DNA of 32,164 nucleotides from Tepidanaerobacteraceae bacterium (GTDB taxonomy: Bacteria; Bacillota; Thermosediminibacteria; Thermosediminibacterales; Tepidanaerobacteraceae), in the NCBI GenBank assembly GCA_024655905.1, contig JANLFP010000017.1, forward strand, positions 1-32,164. Direction: 5' to 3'. Positions within the stretch are counted from its first letter, which is position 1; every line of letters begins with the position of its first letter. A program made the position numbers and the translations under genes. A model generated the notes under the pieces. The model was not told where the DNA came from. It worked only from the letters and a program-made list of their open reading frames with translations, and did not search any database. Positions 1-7,817 of this stretch are shown piece after piece.

Positions 1-203
1 TAATACATCCTGGGATAAATCTTTTGCCCATTCTGCTATGGCCAATACGCTGAAAAAACCATTTCCTAAATCGCATCCGAGTATGAGGTTCACCCAGGAA
101 GTATGAAGGTAAGAAGAATTGCACTGTTTGAATTCTTGGAAAAATATCAGGGATATGACTTTGACTGACCCAGCTAATATAAAACCAATTGAACAAAGTA
201 ATG
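1..203. other. Non-coding or decayed sequence at window start
   Basis: No open gene is supported here. A short open stretch on the + strand (stop codon ending at 69 upstream, stop at 164-166) could encode a tail with residues MKVRRIALFEFLEKY from 103, which looks like the end of a real protein rather than random sequence, but I cannot name the family and there is no ribosome site. Read as gene debris upstream of the toxin-antitoxin pair. Confidence 0.3.
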
Positions 204-236
204 TTGATGGTTTATCGTAATTATGATAAAATTATG
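204..236 (+). promoter_or_regulatory. Promoter/operator of the toxin-antitoxin pair
   Basis: A sigma-A type promoter can be read as TTGATG (204-209), a 17-base spacer and TAAAAT (227-232). The -10 region is overlapped by two copies of AATTATG (219-225 and 230-236), 11 bases apart, a plausible operator for autorepression by the Phd/YefM antitoxin encoded 25 bases downstream. The repeats are seen; the repressor assignment is inferred from the usual behaviour of these modules. Confidence 0.5.
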
Positions 237-260
237 CTAAACTAATTGAGGGTGAATAAT

Positions 261-548
261 ATGCCTCATATCAGACCAGTTTCAGATTTAAGAAATAATT
301 TTGCTGATATTTCGAGAATTGTCCATGAAACCGCCGAACCTGTATTCTTGACCAAGAATGGTTATGGTGATATGGTTGTAATGAGCATGGAAGCTTATGA
401 ACGGAAATTGTTTGAAAGCGAAGTATATTTCAAACTGAAGGAAGCTGAATTGGAAGCCAAAACAACCGATAAGAGATATTCCCATAAAGAAGTTTTTGAC
501 GAATTAAGGGCAAAACTTTCTGACAGGATGGAATCTGATAATGTATGA
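261..548 (+). CDS. Type II antitoxin, Phd/YefM family
   Basis: A 95-residue antitoxin of the Phd/YefM family. The N-terminus (PHIRPVSDLRNNFADI) is the typical DNA-binding start, followed by the conserved core 'PVFLTKNGYGDMVVMSMEAYE', which I cite only as a pattern split around FLTKNG and VVMSMEAYE. The charged C-terminal half would wrap the toxin. A TTG at 246 is in frame, but the bases there form the ribosome site (GAGGGTG) for the ATG at 261, so I chose 261. The gene overlaps the toxin start at 541 by 8 bases, as expected for translational coupling. The partner toxin is frameshifted, so this may now be an orphan antitoxin. Family assignment is confident; the DNA target is inferred from the AATTATG repeats upstream. 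Confidence 0.88.
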   Translation: MPHIRPVSDLRNNFADISRIVHETAEPVFLTKNGYGDMVVMSMEAYERKLFESEVYFKLKEAELEAKTTDKRYSHKEVFDELRAKLSDRMESDNV

Positions 549-845
549 AATTAAATACCTGCCTTTGGCAAGGAAGGATTTAACTGATATTGCAACTTAT
601 ATTGCAGACCATCTAAAAGCACCAAAGCCAGCAATGGATTTATTAAATGACTGGATAAATCTATATCCAGGCTTGAACAGTTCCCTTATTCGTGCAAGGT
701 ATATCAGCTAATCAGAGAATTGGAAAACGAATATAGGCTTTTACCAGTCAAGAATTATGCTGTTTTCTATGTGGTTAAAGAGAAGGTTGTTGAAATTCAT
801 AAAGTTGTATATGCTAAAATGGATTTAACAAAGATTATAAAATGA
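541..845 (+). pseudogene. RelE/ParE-type toxin, frameshifted
   Basis: The ATG at 541 overlaps the antitoxin stop and opens MYEIKYLPLARKDLTDIATY, the typical first strand and helix of a RelE/ParE toxin. After codon 37 (about base 650) the frame runs to a stop at 709-711. Moving one base restores the family pattern: LDKSISRLEQFPYS, then YRLLPVKNYAVFYVV and VVEIHKVVYAKMDL, ending at 843-845. A single missing base (about 650, where AATGACTGG would be AATGA-A-CTGG) explains everything. Both halves are otherwise clean, so the lesion is recent or is a sequencing error. As written the toxin would lack its C-terminal active-site strands and should be inactive. Confidence 0.85.
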
Positions 846-1267
846 TAATTTGACATCTTGAGATAATTGAGCTTTATAGGAAGGGCAAGTGTCAATAACC
901 ATAAAAATCCCCAGAAGGGTTGCAATTCGTCCTGACTTCCTCAAGTCATTTTTAGCAGCCCTCCATTTCTTTTTAGCTTCAGTCTTAATAAAATTTGCTG
1001 TAATGTTTCCTGTCATTCATGAAGTGGATCGCATAGCAAAAATTGATTACTTTTTATTACTATAAAATAAGTTGAGGAAAGATAATATGGAAAAAACAGT
1101 TGATGTAATTAATGGAATTAATGAGAAATGTTATAGTTATAATCTGGCAATTTAATGAAAGCGCACGCTATATAAGAATACTTTTCTGCACTGAAATCAA
1201 AATTTGTAAAAAAAATGATTGCAAAAGCAGGAAATTCAGAAATTTTGTAGAAGAAAATTACATAATA
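846..1267. other. Gene-free stretch with debris
   Basis: About 420 bases with no supported gene. A 22-codon open stretch from ATG 1087 (MEKTVDVINGINEKCYSYN) looks like the N-terminus of some larger protein, possibly of recombinase type, cut short by a stop. The last ~80 bases before the repeat-like hairpin at 1268 are A/T-rich and poor in G and C, as CRISPR leaders often are. TAATAT at 1263-1268 could be a -10 box, without a convincing -35. Confidence 0.35.
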
Positions 1268-1299
1268 TTAGTCTACCTATGAGGGTTTGGAATTGAAAC
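1268..1299 (+). repeat. CRISPR-repeat-like sequence, degenerate and single
   Basis: The bases TTAGTCTACCTATGAGG (1268-1284) and AATTGAAAC (1291-1299) resemble the two ends of the 30-base clostridial/Thermoanaerobacter repeat class whose 3' part reads CTACCTATRAGGAATTGAAAC, as I recall it. Here they are separated by a 6-base insert GTTTGG. No second copy follows at spacer distance, so this is not an array. Its place directly in front of cas10 suggests the remnant of a lost array or a repeat-derived regulatory element. The similarity rests on memory of the repeat class, not on a search. Confidence 0.45.
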
Positions 1300-1315
1300 C
1301 CTCATTTTTTGTTTT
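1279..1315 (+). terminator. Hairpin with U-tract before cas10
   Basis: ATGAGGGTTT (1279-1288), a 7-base loop, and the exact complement AAACCCTCAT (1296-1305) form a 10-bp stem followed by a T-rich tract to 1315. It has all features of an intrinsic terminator. It overlaps the CRISPR-repeat-like sequence and lies 50 bases before the cas10 start, with no clear promoter in between, so it could also work as an attenuator of the cas operon. Confidence 0.7.
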
Positions 1316-1364
1316 TCAGCCGATTCAGTTGCAAAATATTTTCTGTAAGGAGGTCTGGTAATGG

Positions 1365-3707
1365 ATGGCTTTTTTGCATAAAGCAGTTACGAGGCAGGAA
1401 GTATTACTTTTTTTATCTTCTATTTTGCACGATATTGGAAAGTTTTATCAACGCTGCAATGACAAAGATGTATGGCATGATGTAAAGAAGAAATATAAGA
1501 CTTTTTATGAAGAAGAAGGCGCGCGGGGTCCAAGGCATCAGAAGTGGGGGGCATATTTCTGCGAGAAAGTTATAAGGGAGCCTGCCGAGGTTGCAGGAAT
1601 GGTTCGCAACCACCACAGGCCGGAGAGCCTGATGGAATATATAGTTGCTGCTGCAGACCGGCTGTCTGCAGGGGAGAGGGTAAAAGCCGATGTGGGAGAG
1701 GAATCTTCAGAGCCTCCAAAACAGCTCATCTCAGTTCTTGGCACCATTTCGCTGGATGGCGAAAGGGCTGCAAAGGATTGGTACAAAAGGCTCGAGCCAT
1801 TTTCAGCCATTTCATTTTCAACTGATATTCCGGAAGAAAACCCCTCGGTAAAATATGGCGAATTATGGTCGAAATTTGAGGATGATATTAATAAAATCAA
1901 AAATTTCATTGATCCTGTAGAATTAATGAAGCTTTATTACATTCTTGAAGAATATACCTTCAACGTACCTTCGGCCTTTTATCATTCAAAACCTGACATC
2001 TCTCTCTGGGCTCATTTGAAGTCAACTGCGGCCATAGCCTTTGCAATGTATAGAGAAATATCCGATTTGTCCGAGCATCAGGCATTAAGGGTCTGCACGC
2101 AGATTACCGGCGGGAATGTTCAGGAAGATTCAAAGCCGCTTTTCTGTCTTGTAAAAGGTGATATTTCCGGCATCCAGGATTTTGTTTATGATGTTGCTAT
2201 GGACGGTGCCACCAAATCTTTGCGTGGGAGGTCTTTTTACATTTCATACCTGCTGAGGGCTGTTGCGTGCTATATTTTAAAGAAGGAAAGAATACCCGTC
2301 ACAAATATAATATACAGCGGCGGAGGCCATTTTTACCTTCTAATGCCTGGCAGTTTTTTGAACCGTATTGATGAATACCAGCGGGAACTTGACGAAATAT
2401 TTTTTGATTTTCATGGTGGCAAGTTATGTCTTCTTATTGACGGTGTGAGCGTCAGTGCCAGAGATTTAAGCAGCAGCAATTTTTCACCCAGGTTTGATGA
2501 GGCGGGAAAAATAATTTCACGCAAAAAATACAGAAAATTTTTCAGCCTGATTGAAAAAGACAAGGAAGCAGTTTTTGGCCCGTTTGAAGACTCTGATTCA
2601 CCATGCCCGCATTGCGGCAGGCCGGTTGATGGCAATGAAGAATGCGGATACTGCAAAAGTTTTGCCGAAACGGGCGAGGACATATTAAGAAAGAAGTATA
2701 TCGTGGAAAGATGGGATGATATCCCGAAAAATGAAGGCAAGGACATAAGAGGGGTTTTCCGGAGATTGGGCCTGAATTTGGCTTTTTCCGACGAGCCCCA
2801 GCCGGGATTTTGCTATGCCTTAAAAAACGATGATGTAGATTTTGGCCTTTGCTGCGGCTCTCTCCGGATAGCCGCCGGCATGAGGATAACCCGAGAAGGA
2901 AATATCGTGACTTTTGATAGTATGGCCGACAGCTCAAAAGGTATAAAGGTATGGGGTGTTATAAGAGGCGATGTGGATAGCCTCGGGAGGATTTTTAAAG
3001 ACGGTTTGGGAGAAAATCGATCTATCGCAAGAGTTATGACATTATCGCAGGAGCTTTCGCAATTTTTTGGCCCATATCTTGAGAAAATTATTGAAGAAGC
3101 CGATTTTAAAGATTGCGCCATGATATATGCCGGAGGTGATGATTTCTTCTTCGTAGGGGCATGGGACAGGCTTTTGTACCTGGCCTATGCCATAAGGCAG
3201 AGATTTTTGAGATTTACAGGCTTCAATCCCGCACTGACTCTATCCATTTCCTTCAGCATGGCGCCTGATAAAAAATTCCCCCTTTACAGGGTTGCTAGCA
3301 CAGCGGGAGAAAGACTGGAAGAAGCCAAGAGCCATGAAAGATTCGTGAATGGCAGGCGGAAACTTAAAGATTCTTTGTCATTTGAAGATTGTGTCCTGGG
3401 ATGGGAGGATTTTGAAAAGTTCAATCTATTCAAAACCAGGATAGTAGAGGCACTGGAAAACAAAGTGCCGCGTTCGATTTTGAATATCCTTTACAGTGCG
3501 GTTGTGGAAAATGATTTTTCCAGAGAAAAAAACGATGTATTCAGGGCATGGAGAACCGTATATCATTTGTCCCGGCTTAAGGAAAGGCATAAGGAAGCAA
3601 AGCGGATAATTGACGACATAAAGGACCTTGTTCTTGAAAAGGGCAACACACTGTACAAATACTGTTATGAGGCAGCCCGATGGGCTGAATTCGAGACAAG
3701 AAAGTGA
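1365..3707 (+). CDS. cas10: Type III-A CRISPR Cas10/Csm1, HD nuclease and cyclase
   Basis: Large subunit of the Csm interference complex, 780 residues, of typical family size. Residues 22-27 are the HD motif (HDIGKF) of the N-terminal single-strand DNase domain. A zinc-binding region around residue 413 shows CPHCGR and CGYC. The C-terminal Palm domain carries the intact cyclase motif GGDD at residues 590-593. In this family the enzyme, once target RNA is bound, cuts DNA and makes cyclic oligoadenylate from ATP. AAGGAGGT at 1347-1354 is well placed for the ATG at 1365; an ATG at 1361 has better spacing but leads to a stop after six codons. It opens the cas operon, followed by csm2 after 15 bases. 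All key motifs are intact, so cyclic-nucleotide signalling is expected. Confidence 0.97.
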   Translation: MAFLHKAVTRQEVLLFLSSILHDIGKFYQRCNDKDVWHDVKKKYKTFYEEEGARGPRHQKWGAYFCEKVIREPAEVAGMVRNHHRPESLMEYIVAAADRLSAGERVKADVGEESSEPPKQLISVLGTISLDGERAAKDWYKRLEPFSAISFSTDIPEENPSVKYGELWSKFEDDINKIKNFIDPVELMKLYYILEEYTFNVPSAFYHSKPDISLWAHLKSTAAIAFAMYREISDLSEHQALRVCTQITGGNVQEDSKPLFCLVKGDISGIQDFVYDVAMDGATKSLRGRSFYISYLLRAVACYILKKERIPVTNIIYSGGGHFYLLMPGSFLNRIDEYQRELDEIFFDFHGGKLCLLIDGVSVSARDLSSSNFSPRFDEAGKIISRKKYRKFFSLIEKDKEAVFGPFEDSDSPCPHCGRPVDGNEECGYCKSFAETGEDILRKKYIVERWDDIPKNEGKDIRGVFRRLGLNLAFSDEPQPGFCYALKNDDVDFGLCCGSLRIAAGMRITREGNIVTFDSMADSSKGIKVWGVIRGDVDSLGRIFKDGLGENRSIARVMTLSQELSQFFGPYLEKIIEEADFKDCAMIYAGGDDFFFVGAWDRLLYLAYAIRQRFLRFTGFNPALTLSISFSMAPDKKFPLYRVASTAGERLEEAKSHERFVNGRRKLKDSLSFEDCVLGWEDFEKFNLFKTRIVEALENKVPRSILNILYSAVVENDFSREKNDVFRAWRTVYHLSRLKERHKEAKRIIDDIKDLVLEKGNTLYKYCYEAARWAEFETRK

Positions 3708-3722
3708 AGTGGAGGGAATGAT

Positions 3723-4175
3723 ATGCCTCAAGATATGAGGAGAAATAACCAAAATGAAAAGCGAAGAGAGGATTTTGCAAATCTCGAAGAAATAAAAAGC
3801 AAAATTCCTCAAGCAATGAGTCCGGAAAAAGATTCTGAGGGAACGGTGTTTTTCCACTGTGTGGAAGAGATAGGAAAATATTTGGCTTTTAAAAAAGTAA
3901 CCGTTTCGCAGCTCAGAAAAATTTACAGCGAAACCCGTCGGATTAAGTCAGAGCATTTTAATGATGCAGTTTACCGCCTGCGAATGTTAAAGGCTATATT
4001 AGCCTACACAGCAGGCAGGATGAATAATTTAAGAGAGTTTAAAGATATCATGTCGATTGCCATAGATGAAACCATAAAAAATAAAGACAGCAAAAGCGAC
4101 AAAATTTTCAAGCGCTTTATTGATTTTGTAGAAGCCATCATTGCTTACCACAGGGCGTATGGCGGAAGAGAATAA
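3723..4175 (+). CDS. csm2: Type III-A CRISPR small subunit Csm2
   Basis: A 150-residue protein in the csm2 position between cas10 and csm3. It has the expected features: a charged, poorly conserved N-terminus of about 40 residues, then a mostly helical body. Recognisable Csm2 patterns are VTVSQLRKIYSETRRI and the central LRMLKAILAYTAGR, with a C-terminal helix containing FIDFVEAIIAYHR. In the complex, Csm2 copies line the target-RNA side of the Csm3 filament and have no catalytic role. The ATG at 3723 follows GGAGGGA. csm3 starts 18 bases after the stop. Identity is secure from pattern and position. Confidence 0.93.
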   Translation: MPQDMRRNNQNEKRREDFANLEEIKSKIPQAMSPEKDSEGTVFFHCVEEIGKYLAFKKVTVSQLRKIYSETRRIKSEHFNDAVYRLRMLKAILAYTAGRMNNLREFKDIMSIAIDETIKNKDSKSDKIFKRFIDFVEAIIAYHRAYGGRE

Positions 4176-4193
4176 AAATGGGAGGAATAATTT

Positions 4194-4991
4194 ATGGAAA
4201 GCTTGAGACTTGAGGGAAAGTATATAATTTCTTCTGAAATAAAGGCAAAAACCGGTCTTCACATCGGCACTTCCGGCAATACTTACGAAATAGGCGGCGT
4301 CGATAATGCGGTAGTGAAGGATGCAAATGGAAGGCCGTATATTCCGGGGAGTTCCTTAAAGGGCAAAATGCGTTCCCTGATGGAATATGCTGAAAACCTG
4401 ATAAATCCGGATAGCTTGATAATCGCTGTTCCGAAAGAAAAGGAAGAAGAGAACATAAGAATTCATATGTGCGACAACCCCGAATGCCCTGTTTGCAACA
4501 TATTTGGCAGGAATCATGGGAAGCACAGGACAGTAAGCGGTAAAGAAATAAATATAACAAAAGCTGTCACTCCAACCAGATTGATAGTGAGAGACGCATA
4601 TCTTGATGCAAGCAGCATAGACGATGCCATGCAAGAAAATCTCGATATGGAATGGACTGAAGTGAAGTTTGAAAACAACCTGGACCGCATAACATCGGCT
4701 GCAAATCCAAGGCAGACGGAAAGGGTTCCGGCCGGAGCCGCATTTACATCCGAGATGATTTTAAATGTCCTGAATGATGAGGGGAACAAGTACCTTAAAA
4801 AACTTCTGGAGGCCATGGCGCTGCTGGAAGACGACTATCTGGGAGGCCAGGGAAGCAGAGGTTACGGCAAGATTGCCTTCGAGAATATAAGAATTACTTT
4901 TAGAGATGTGGCTTACTATGAATGCAGGAACGGGGAAAAGCTCATTGCCTCCGGCAGAGATTTGAATGAAATCCGGCAGATTATAAAGTGA
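4194..4991 (+). CDS. csm3: Type III-A CRISPR backbone RAMP nuclease Csm3
   Basis: A 265-residue Cas7-type RAMP that forms the helical backbone of the complex and cuts target RNA at 6-base steps. The catalytic aspartate of the family matches D37 in the loop EIGGVDNAVVKD, just before PYIPGSSLKGKMRSL, the conserved crRNA-contact segment. A cysteine cluster, CDNPECPVCNIFGR (about residues 92-105), probably binds zinc, as in many thermophile-type Csm3 proteins. Near the C-terminus is the glycine-rich RAMP loop LGGQGSRGYGKI. GGGAGGA precedes the ATG at 4194. RNA cleavage should be functional because D37 is present. Confidence 0.96.
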   Translation: MESLRLEGKYIISSEIKAKTGLHIGTSGNTYEIGGVDNAVVKDANGRPYIPGSSLKGKMRSLMEYAENLINPDSLIIAVPKEKEEENIRIHMCDNPECPVCNIFGRNHGKHRTVSGKEINITKAVTPTRLIVRDAYLDASSIDDAMQENLDMEWTEVKFENNLDRITSAANPRQTERVPAGAAFTSEMILNVLNDEGNKYLKKLLEAMALLEDDYLGGQGSRGYGKIAFENIRITFRDVAYYECRNGEKLIASGRDLNEIRQIIK

Positions 4992-5003
4992 GGCGGGATT
5001 GAA

Positions 5004-6002
5004 ATGAACCGCGCAAATCCGAATAAGTATATTGTAAAAATGAAGTTCAAGGGGCCGGCCCATTTTGGAAACAAGGAAAAGACATACAATTTTACCGAAC
5101 AAATAGCCCATTCCGATACGATTTTCAGCGGCATTATAAACTGTATGGGGCTTCTTTACGGAAAGGATGAAGTTGATCAGGTTATAAATGAATTTATTAT
5201 ATCTCAGCCTCCATTTAAAATTTCCTCGGCATTTTTGCACTGGCGGGGAGAATATTTTGTGCCTCGGCCTTACAGCCTTAATTTTACTTCAATGATGGAT
5301 TATAAAAAGGCAGCAAAGATTAAATTTTTGCCGCTGGATTTTTTGATGAAACTTACCGAGGCGGATTTCCAGCTTTTAAATCAGGATTTCCATGTGTCGC
5401 AGGAGGGAGTATTATGTTCAAAAGGCAGGGCCGAAAGTTTTCTGAAAAATATGGAGAGACCCAGGGTTACTTTAGACCGATACAGTTCCTGCAGTGAAAT
5501 ATATTATGCCAGCAACTGCTATTTTAAAGAAGATGCCGGCCTCTGGTTTTTTCTGGATATTCTGGACGCAAGCCTTGAGGAAAAAATTATGGCTTCAATA
5601 AAACTTTTAGGAGACGAAGGCCTGGGCGGAGAGAGGACGTATGGCATGGGGCTTTTTGAGGCTGACATAGATAAGGCGCCCGAATTGAAACCTTTAAAAG
5701 CTGACGCATATTTGCTTTTATCGCTCCTTTATCCTGGAAGGGAGGAAAAAGTAGCCGAAAAAGCCGTAAGCTACGGGTTGACCGAAAGGACCGGGTATGT
5801 CTATTCGCCTTGTGGAATGAGCGGGAGAAAAAATAAAGTGAGGATGTTCAACGAGGGCAGTGTATTTGCTGTAGAGCCTGCAGGAAGCGTGGCGGATGTT
5901 ACTCCGGCGGGATTTGGAAATCATAAAGTGCTGAGGTACGGGCTGGCATACAGTATCCCCGTCTTTTCGGGAAGAAAGGTGGATGACCCTCATGAAGTAT
6001 GA
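5004..6002 (+). CDS. csm4: Type III-A CRISPR RAMP Csm4
   Basis: A 332-residue Cas5-type RAMP that in the Csm complex caps the crRNA 5' tag and contacts Cas10. The N-terminus shows YIVKMKFKGPAHFG followed by SDTIFSGIINCMGLLYG, the usual Csm4 opening. A glycine-rich loop GDEGLGGERTYGMGLF sits at about residues 202-217. The C-terminal third holds the second RAMP fold (YLLLSLLYPGREE; TERTGYVYSPCG). The gene starts 12 bases after csm3 with GGCGGG as ribosome site. Its last codons overlap the start of csm5, suggesting coupled translation. Confidence 0.95.
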   Translation: MNRANPNKYIVKMKFKGPAHFGNKEKTYNFTEQIAHSDTIFSGIINCMGLLYGKDEVDQVINEFIISQPPFKISSAFLHWRGEYFVPRPYSLNFTSMMDYKKAAKIKFLPLDFLMKLTEADFQLLNQDFHVSQEGVLCSKGRAESFLKNMERPRVTLDRYSSCSEIYYASNCYFKEDAGLWFFLDILDASLEEKIMASIKLLGDEGLGGERTYGMGLFEADIDKAPELKPLKADAYLLLSLLYPGREEKVAEKAVSYGLTERTGYVYSPCGMSGRKNKVRMFNEGSVFAVEPAGSVADVTPAGFGNHKVLRYGLAYSIPVFSGRKVDDPHEV

Positions 6003-7143
6003 GATACAGACGCTTTCCCCGTTAAATATCGGTGATGGAAGAAAATACAAGGAATTTGAGTATTTTTATAAAAATGAAAAAGTAAATTATATAGATATAA
6101 TGAAGCTTATAAGAGACAATAGCCATAACAAGGCGCTGTACGAGAGTATCATAAGCAGTATGGATTCGCCGAGGTTCAGATGGAATGAAGCCCTAAAATA
6201 TACTAAAATAGATCTTATGAAATATGTCCATTACAGTGTAAAGGCTGATACGATAACTTCACTGAGGGGAGAGATAATTTCGTTCGTCAAGACCGCCGGT
6301 AGGCCGTATGTTCCCGGTTCTTCCATAAAAGGGGCATTGAGGTCTGCTGTGACGCGGAACTTGTGGGCAAGGCATGGCCAGCATTACAAAAACGTGTTTT
6401 TTGATTCGCAAAACCGTTTTTCAGGAGGACAGGGCAGGAGAGCGGAAGACGACAGGAAACTGAAAGTTTTTGATGATTATGTGGAAGAGGCGGCATTCGG
6501 CAAGCCTCACAATTCCCCCTTCAGATTTTTAAAAATCTGGGACAGTGCGATTTTATCGTATGATAATCTCGGCATTTATGAGATGAAAATAGAGAACATA
6601 TGTAATGGAAAAGCCAAGTGGTACAACAGGAATTTCAACCATGAAGATATCAAAAGCGCGTTGCCAATCTATGTGGAGGCGATATCCCCGGGTTCTTTAA
6701 TAACAGGGGAGTGTTCGCTGGACAAAGTTATTAAAGACGATTATCTAACCGGAGCCGCTAATATAAAAAATAAGGATATTTTTAATAATTTAATAGATAA
6801 AATTAAGAAAGATTACAGAGAGTATATAGATGGCGAAATAAGATTTTTTGAAAAATACGGCCCTCCGGAAGTTAAGAACTTTTACCTCCAGATGAATGAA
6901 ATCCTGGACAGCCTTAAGAGTAACGAAATTATGCTGCAAATGGGTTTTGGCACAGGGTATCTTTCGAAAACCGTAGGCTGTTTTATGAATCCGGAAGAAT
7001 TGGGCAGATTGAGCAAAATGGGCATGAGAGTGGCTGACGTCAGCCTTTTCCCAAAAACCAGGAGGATAATGCTTAAAAAAGGAAGGCCACATTCGGTGCC
7101 GGGATGGGTAAAGATCAAATTTGCGGATGAAGCGGAAGATTGA
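5992..7143 (+). CDS. csm5: Type III-A CRISPR RAMP Csm5
   Basis: A 383-residue RAMP that caps the 3' end of the crRNA and helps its maturation. It begins YEIQTLSPLNIGDG, the typical Csm5 opening, and has the crRNA-contact segment GRPYVPGSSIKGALRSAV (about residues 100-117) and a C-terminal glycine loop QMGFGTGYLSKT. An ATG at 5983 is also in frame, but the ribosome site AAAGGTGG (5975-5982) touches it; the ATG at 5992 has proper spacing, so I chose it. It overlaps the csm4 stop by 11 bases. No unusual residues were noticed. Confidence 0.95.
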   Translation: MKYEIQTLSPLNIGDGRKYKEFEYFYKNEKVNYIDIMKLIRDNSHNKALYESIISSMDSPRFRWNEALKYTKIDLMKYVHYSVKADTITSLRGEIISFVKTAGRPYVPGSSIKGALRSAVTRNLWARHGQHYKNVFFDSQNRFSGGQGRRAEDDRKLKVFDDYVEEAAFGKPHNSPFRFLKIWDSAILSYDNLGIYEMKIENICNGKAKWYNRNFNHEDIKSALPIYVEAISPGSLITGECSLDKVIKDDYLTGAANIKNKDIFNNLIDKIKKDYREYIDGEIRFFEKYGPPEVKNFYLQMNEILDSLKSNEIMLQMGFGTGYLSKTVGCFMNPEELGRLSKMGMRVADVSLFPKTRRIMLKKGRPHSVPGWVKIKFADEAED

Positions 7144-7145
7144 TT

Positions 7146-7817
7146 ATGTTCAGGTTGAGGCTGAAATTTGAGCTGAAAGACGAAGTATTTTTCTTTGATG
7201 ATAATTATAAAAATAAGATATCTGAATATTTCTGTCAATTTGCAGGAAACATTTATTACGTATTTTCCGATGTGGTTCCCATGAGAAAAAAAGCAGTTTC
7301 CGGAGGTTTCTGGGCAATAAAGAAAGCTGCCCTTGATTTTTGTACACCGCAGCAGGAACGCATTGTTGACATTGCCATGAAAGCCCTGAAGACTCCTGTG
7401 CAACTTGATTACGGCCTGCTAAAAATAGATGGTGTGGAATTCCTCAGAATGGAAAGCTCCGCTCAGGGATATGTAATTTCACCCATAGTAGCAATATCAA
7501 ACGGGGCTTGTTTGGAATATGAAAACCGGCCTGAGCTTTTCAGCGGGGTTTTAAGGGAGATCTTGCTTGATAAATACAACAATATATACGGGCGGTTTCC
7601 TGAAGATGACAGATTTGTTTTCTTTTTTAAGGGGAAACCATCAAAAGAGGAAAACTCGGGGTTTTTGGGATACAGGGGCCCATTTGAGATTTCCGGCTCG
7701 CCGGATTTAATCCGCCTTTCATACTTATCGGGCCTTGGAGTTTTAAATGAAAAAGGTTGCGGGATGATAAGCCCGGAGCTTTATTTCTGGAAAAAGAAAG
7801 AGGGGAAAAAGGCGTGA
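7146..7817 (+). CDS. cas6: Cas6-family CRISPR RNA endoribonuclease fold, without histidine
   Basis: A 223-residue Cas6-type double-RAMP protein. The C-terminal family signature is clear: GYRGPFEISGSPDLIRL and then SGLGVLNEKGCGMI (about residues 198-211), the glycine-rich G-L-G-x5-G-x-G loop. Cas6 cuts precursor CRISPR RNA in the repeat, generally with an N-terminal histidine as general base. This protein contains no histidine anywhere. A TTG at 7140 is in frame, but the ATG at 7146 is the natural start, two bases after the csm5 stop. The stop overlaps the GTG start of the effector gene. Either another residue (a lysine or tyrosine) acts in catalysis, as reported for some archaeal Cas6, or this is a binding-only Cas6. 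Confidence 0.88.
   Translation: MFRLRLKFELKDEVFFFDDNYKNKISEYFCQFAGNIYYVFSDVVPMRKKAVSGGFWAIKKAALDFCTPQQERIVDIAMKALKTPVQLDYGLLKIDGVEFLRMESSAQGYVISPIVAISNGACLEYENRPELFSGVLREILLDKYNNIYGRFPEDDRFVFFFKGKPSKEENSGFLGYRGPFEISGSPDLIRLSYLSGLGVLNEKGCGMISPELYFWKKKEGKKA

Noticed and set aside
825-1016. Minus-strand open frame of 63 codons
   Set aside because: No ribosome site, no recognisable family, and it lies in gene debris. It does not overlap a strong + gene, so it is the least certain rejection.
846-1364. Possible CRISPR array next to the type III operon
   Set aside because: Only one repeat-like unit is present, and no second copy at 60-75 base spacing was found on either strand.
4192-4634. Minus-strand open frames opposite csm3
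   Set aside because: csm3 has all family motifs on the + strand; these are shadows.
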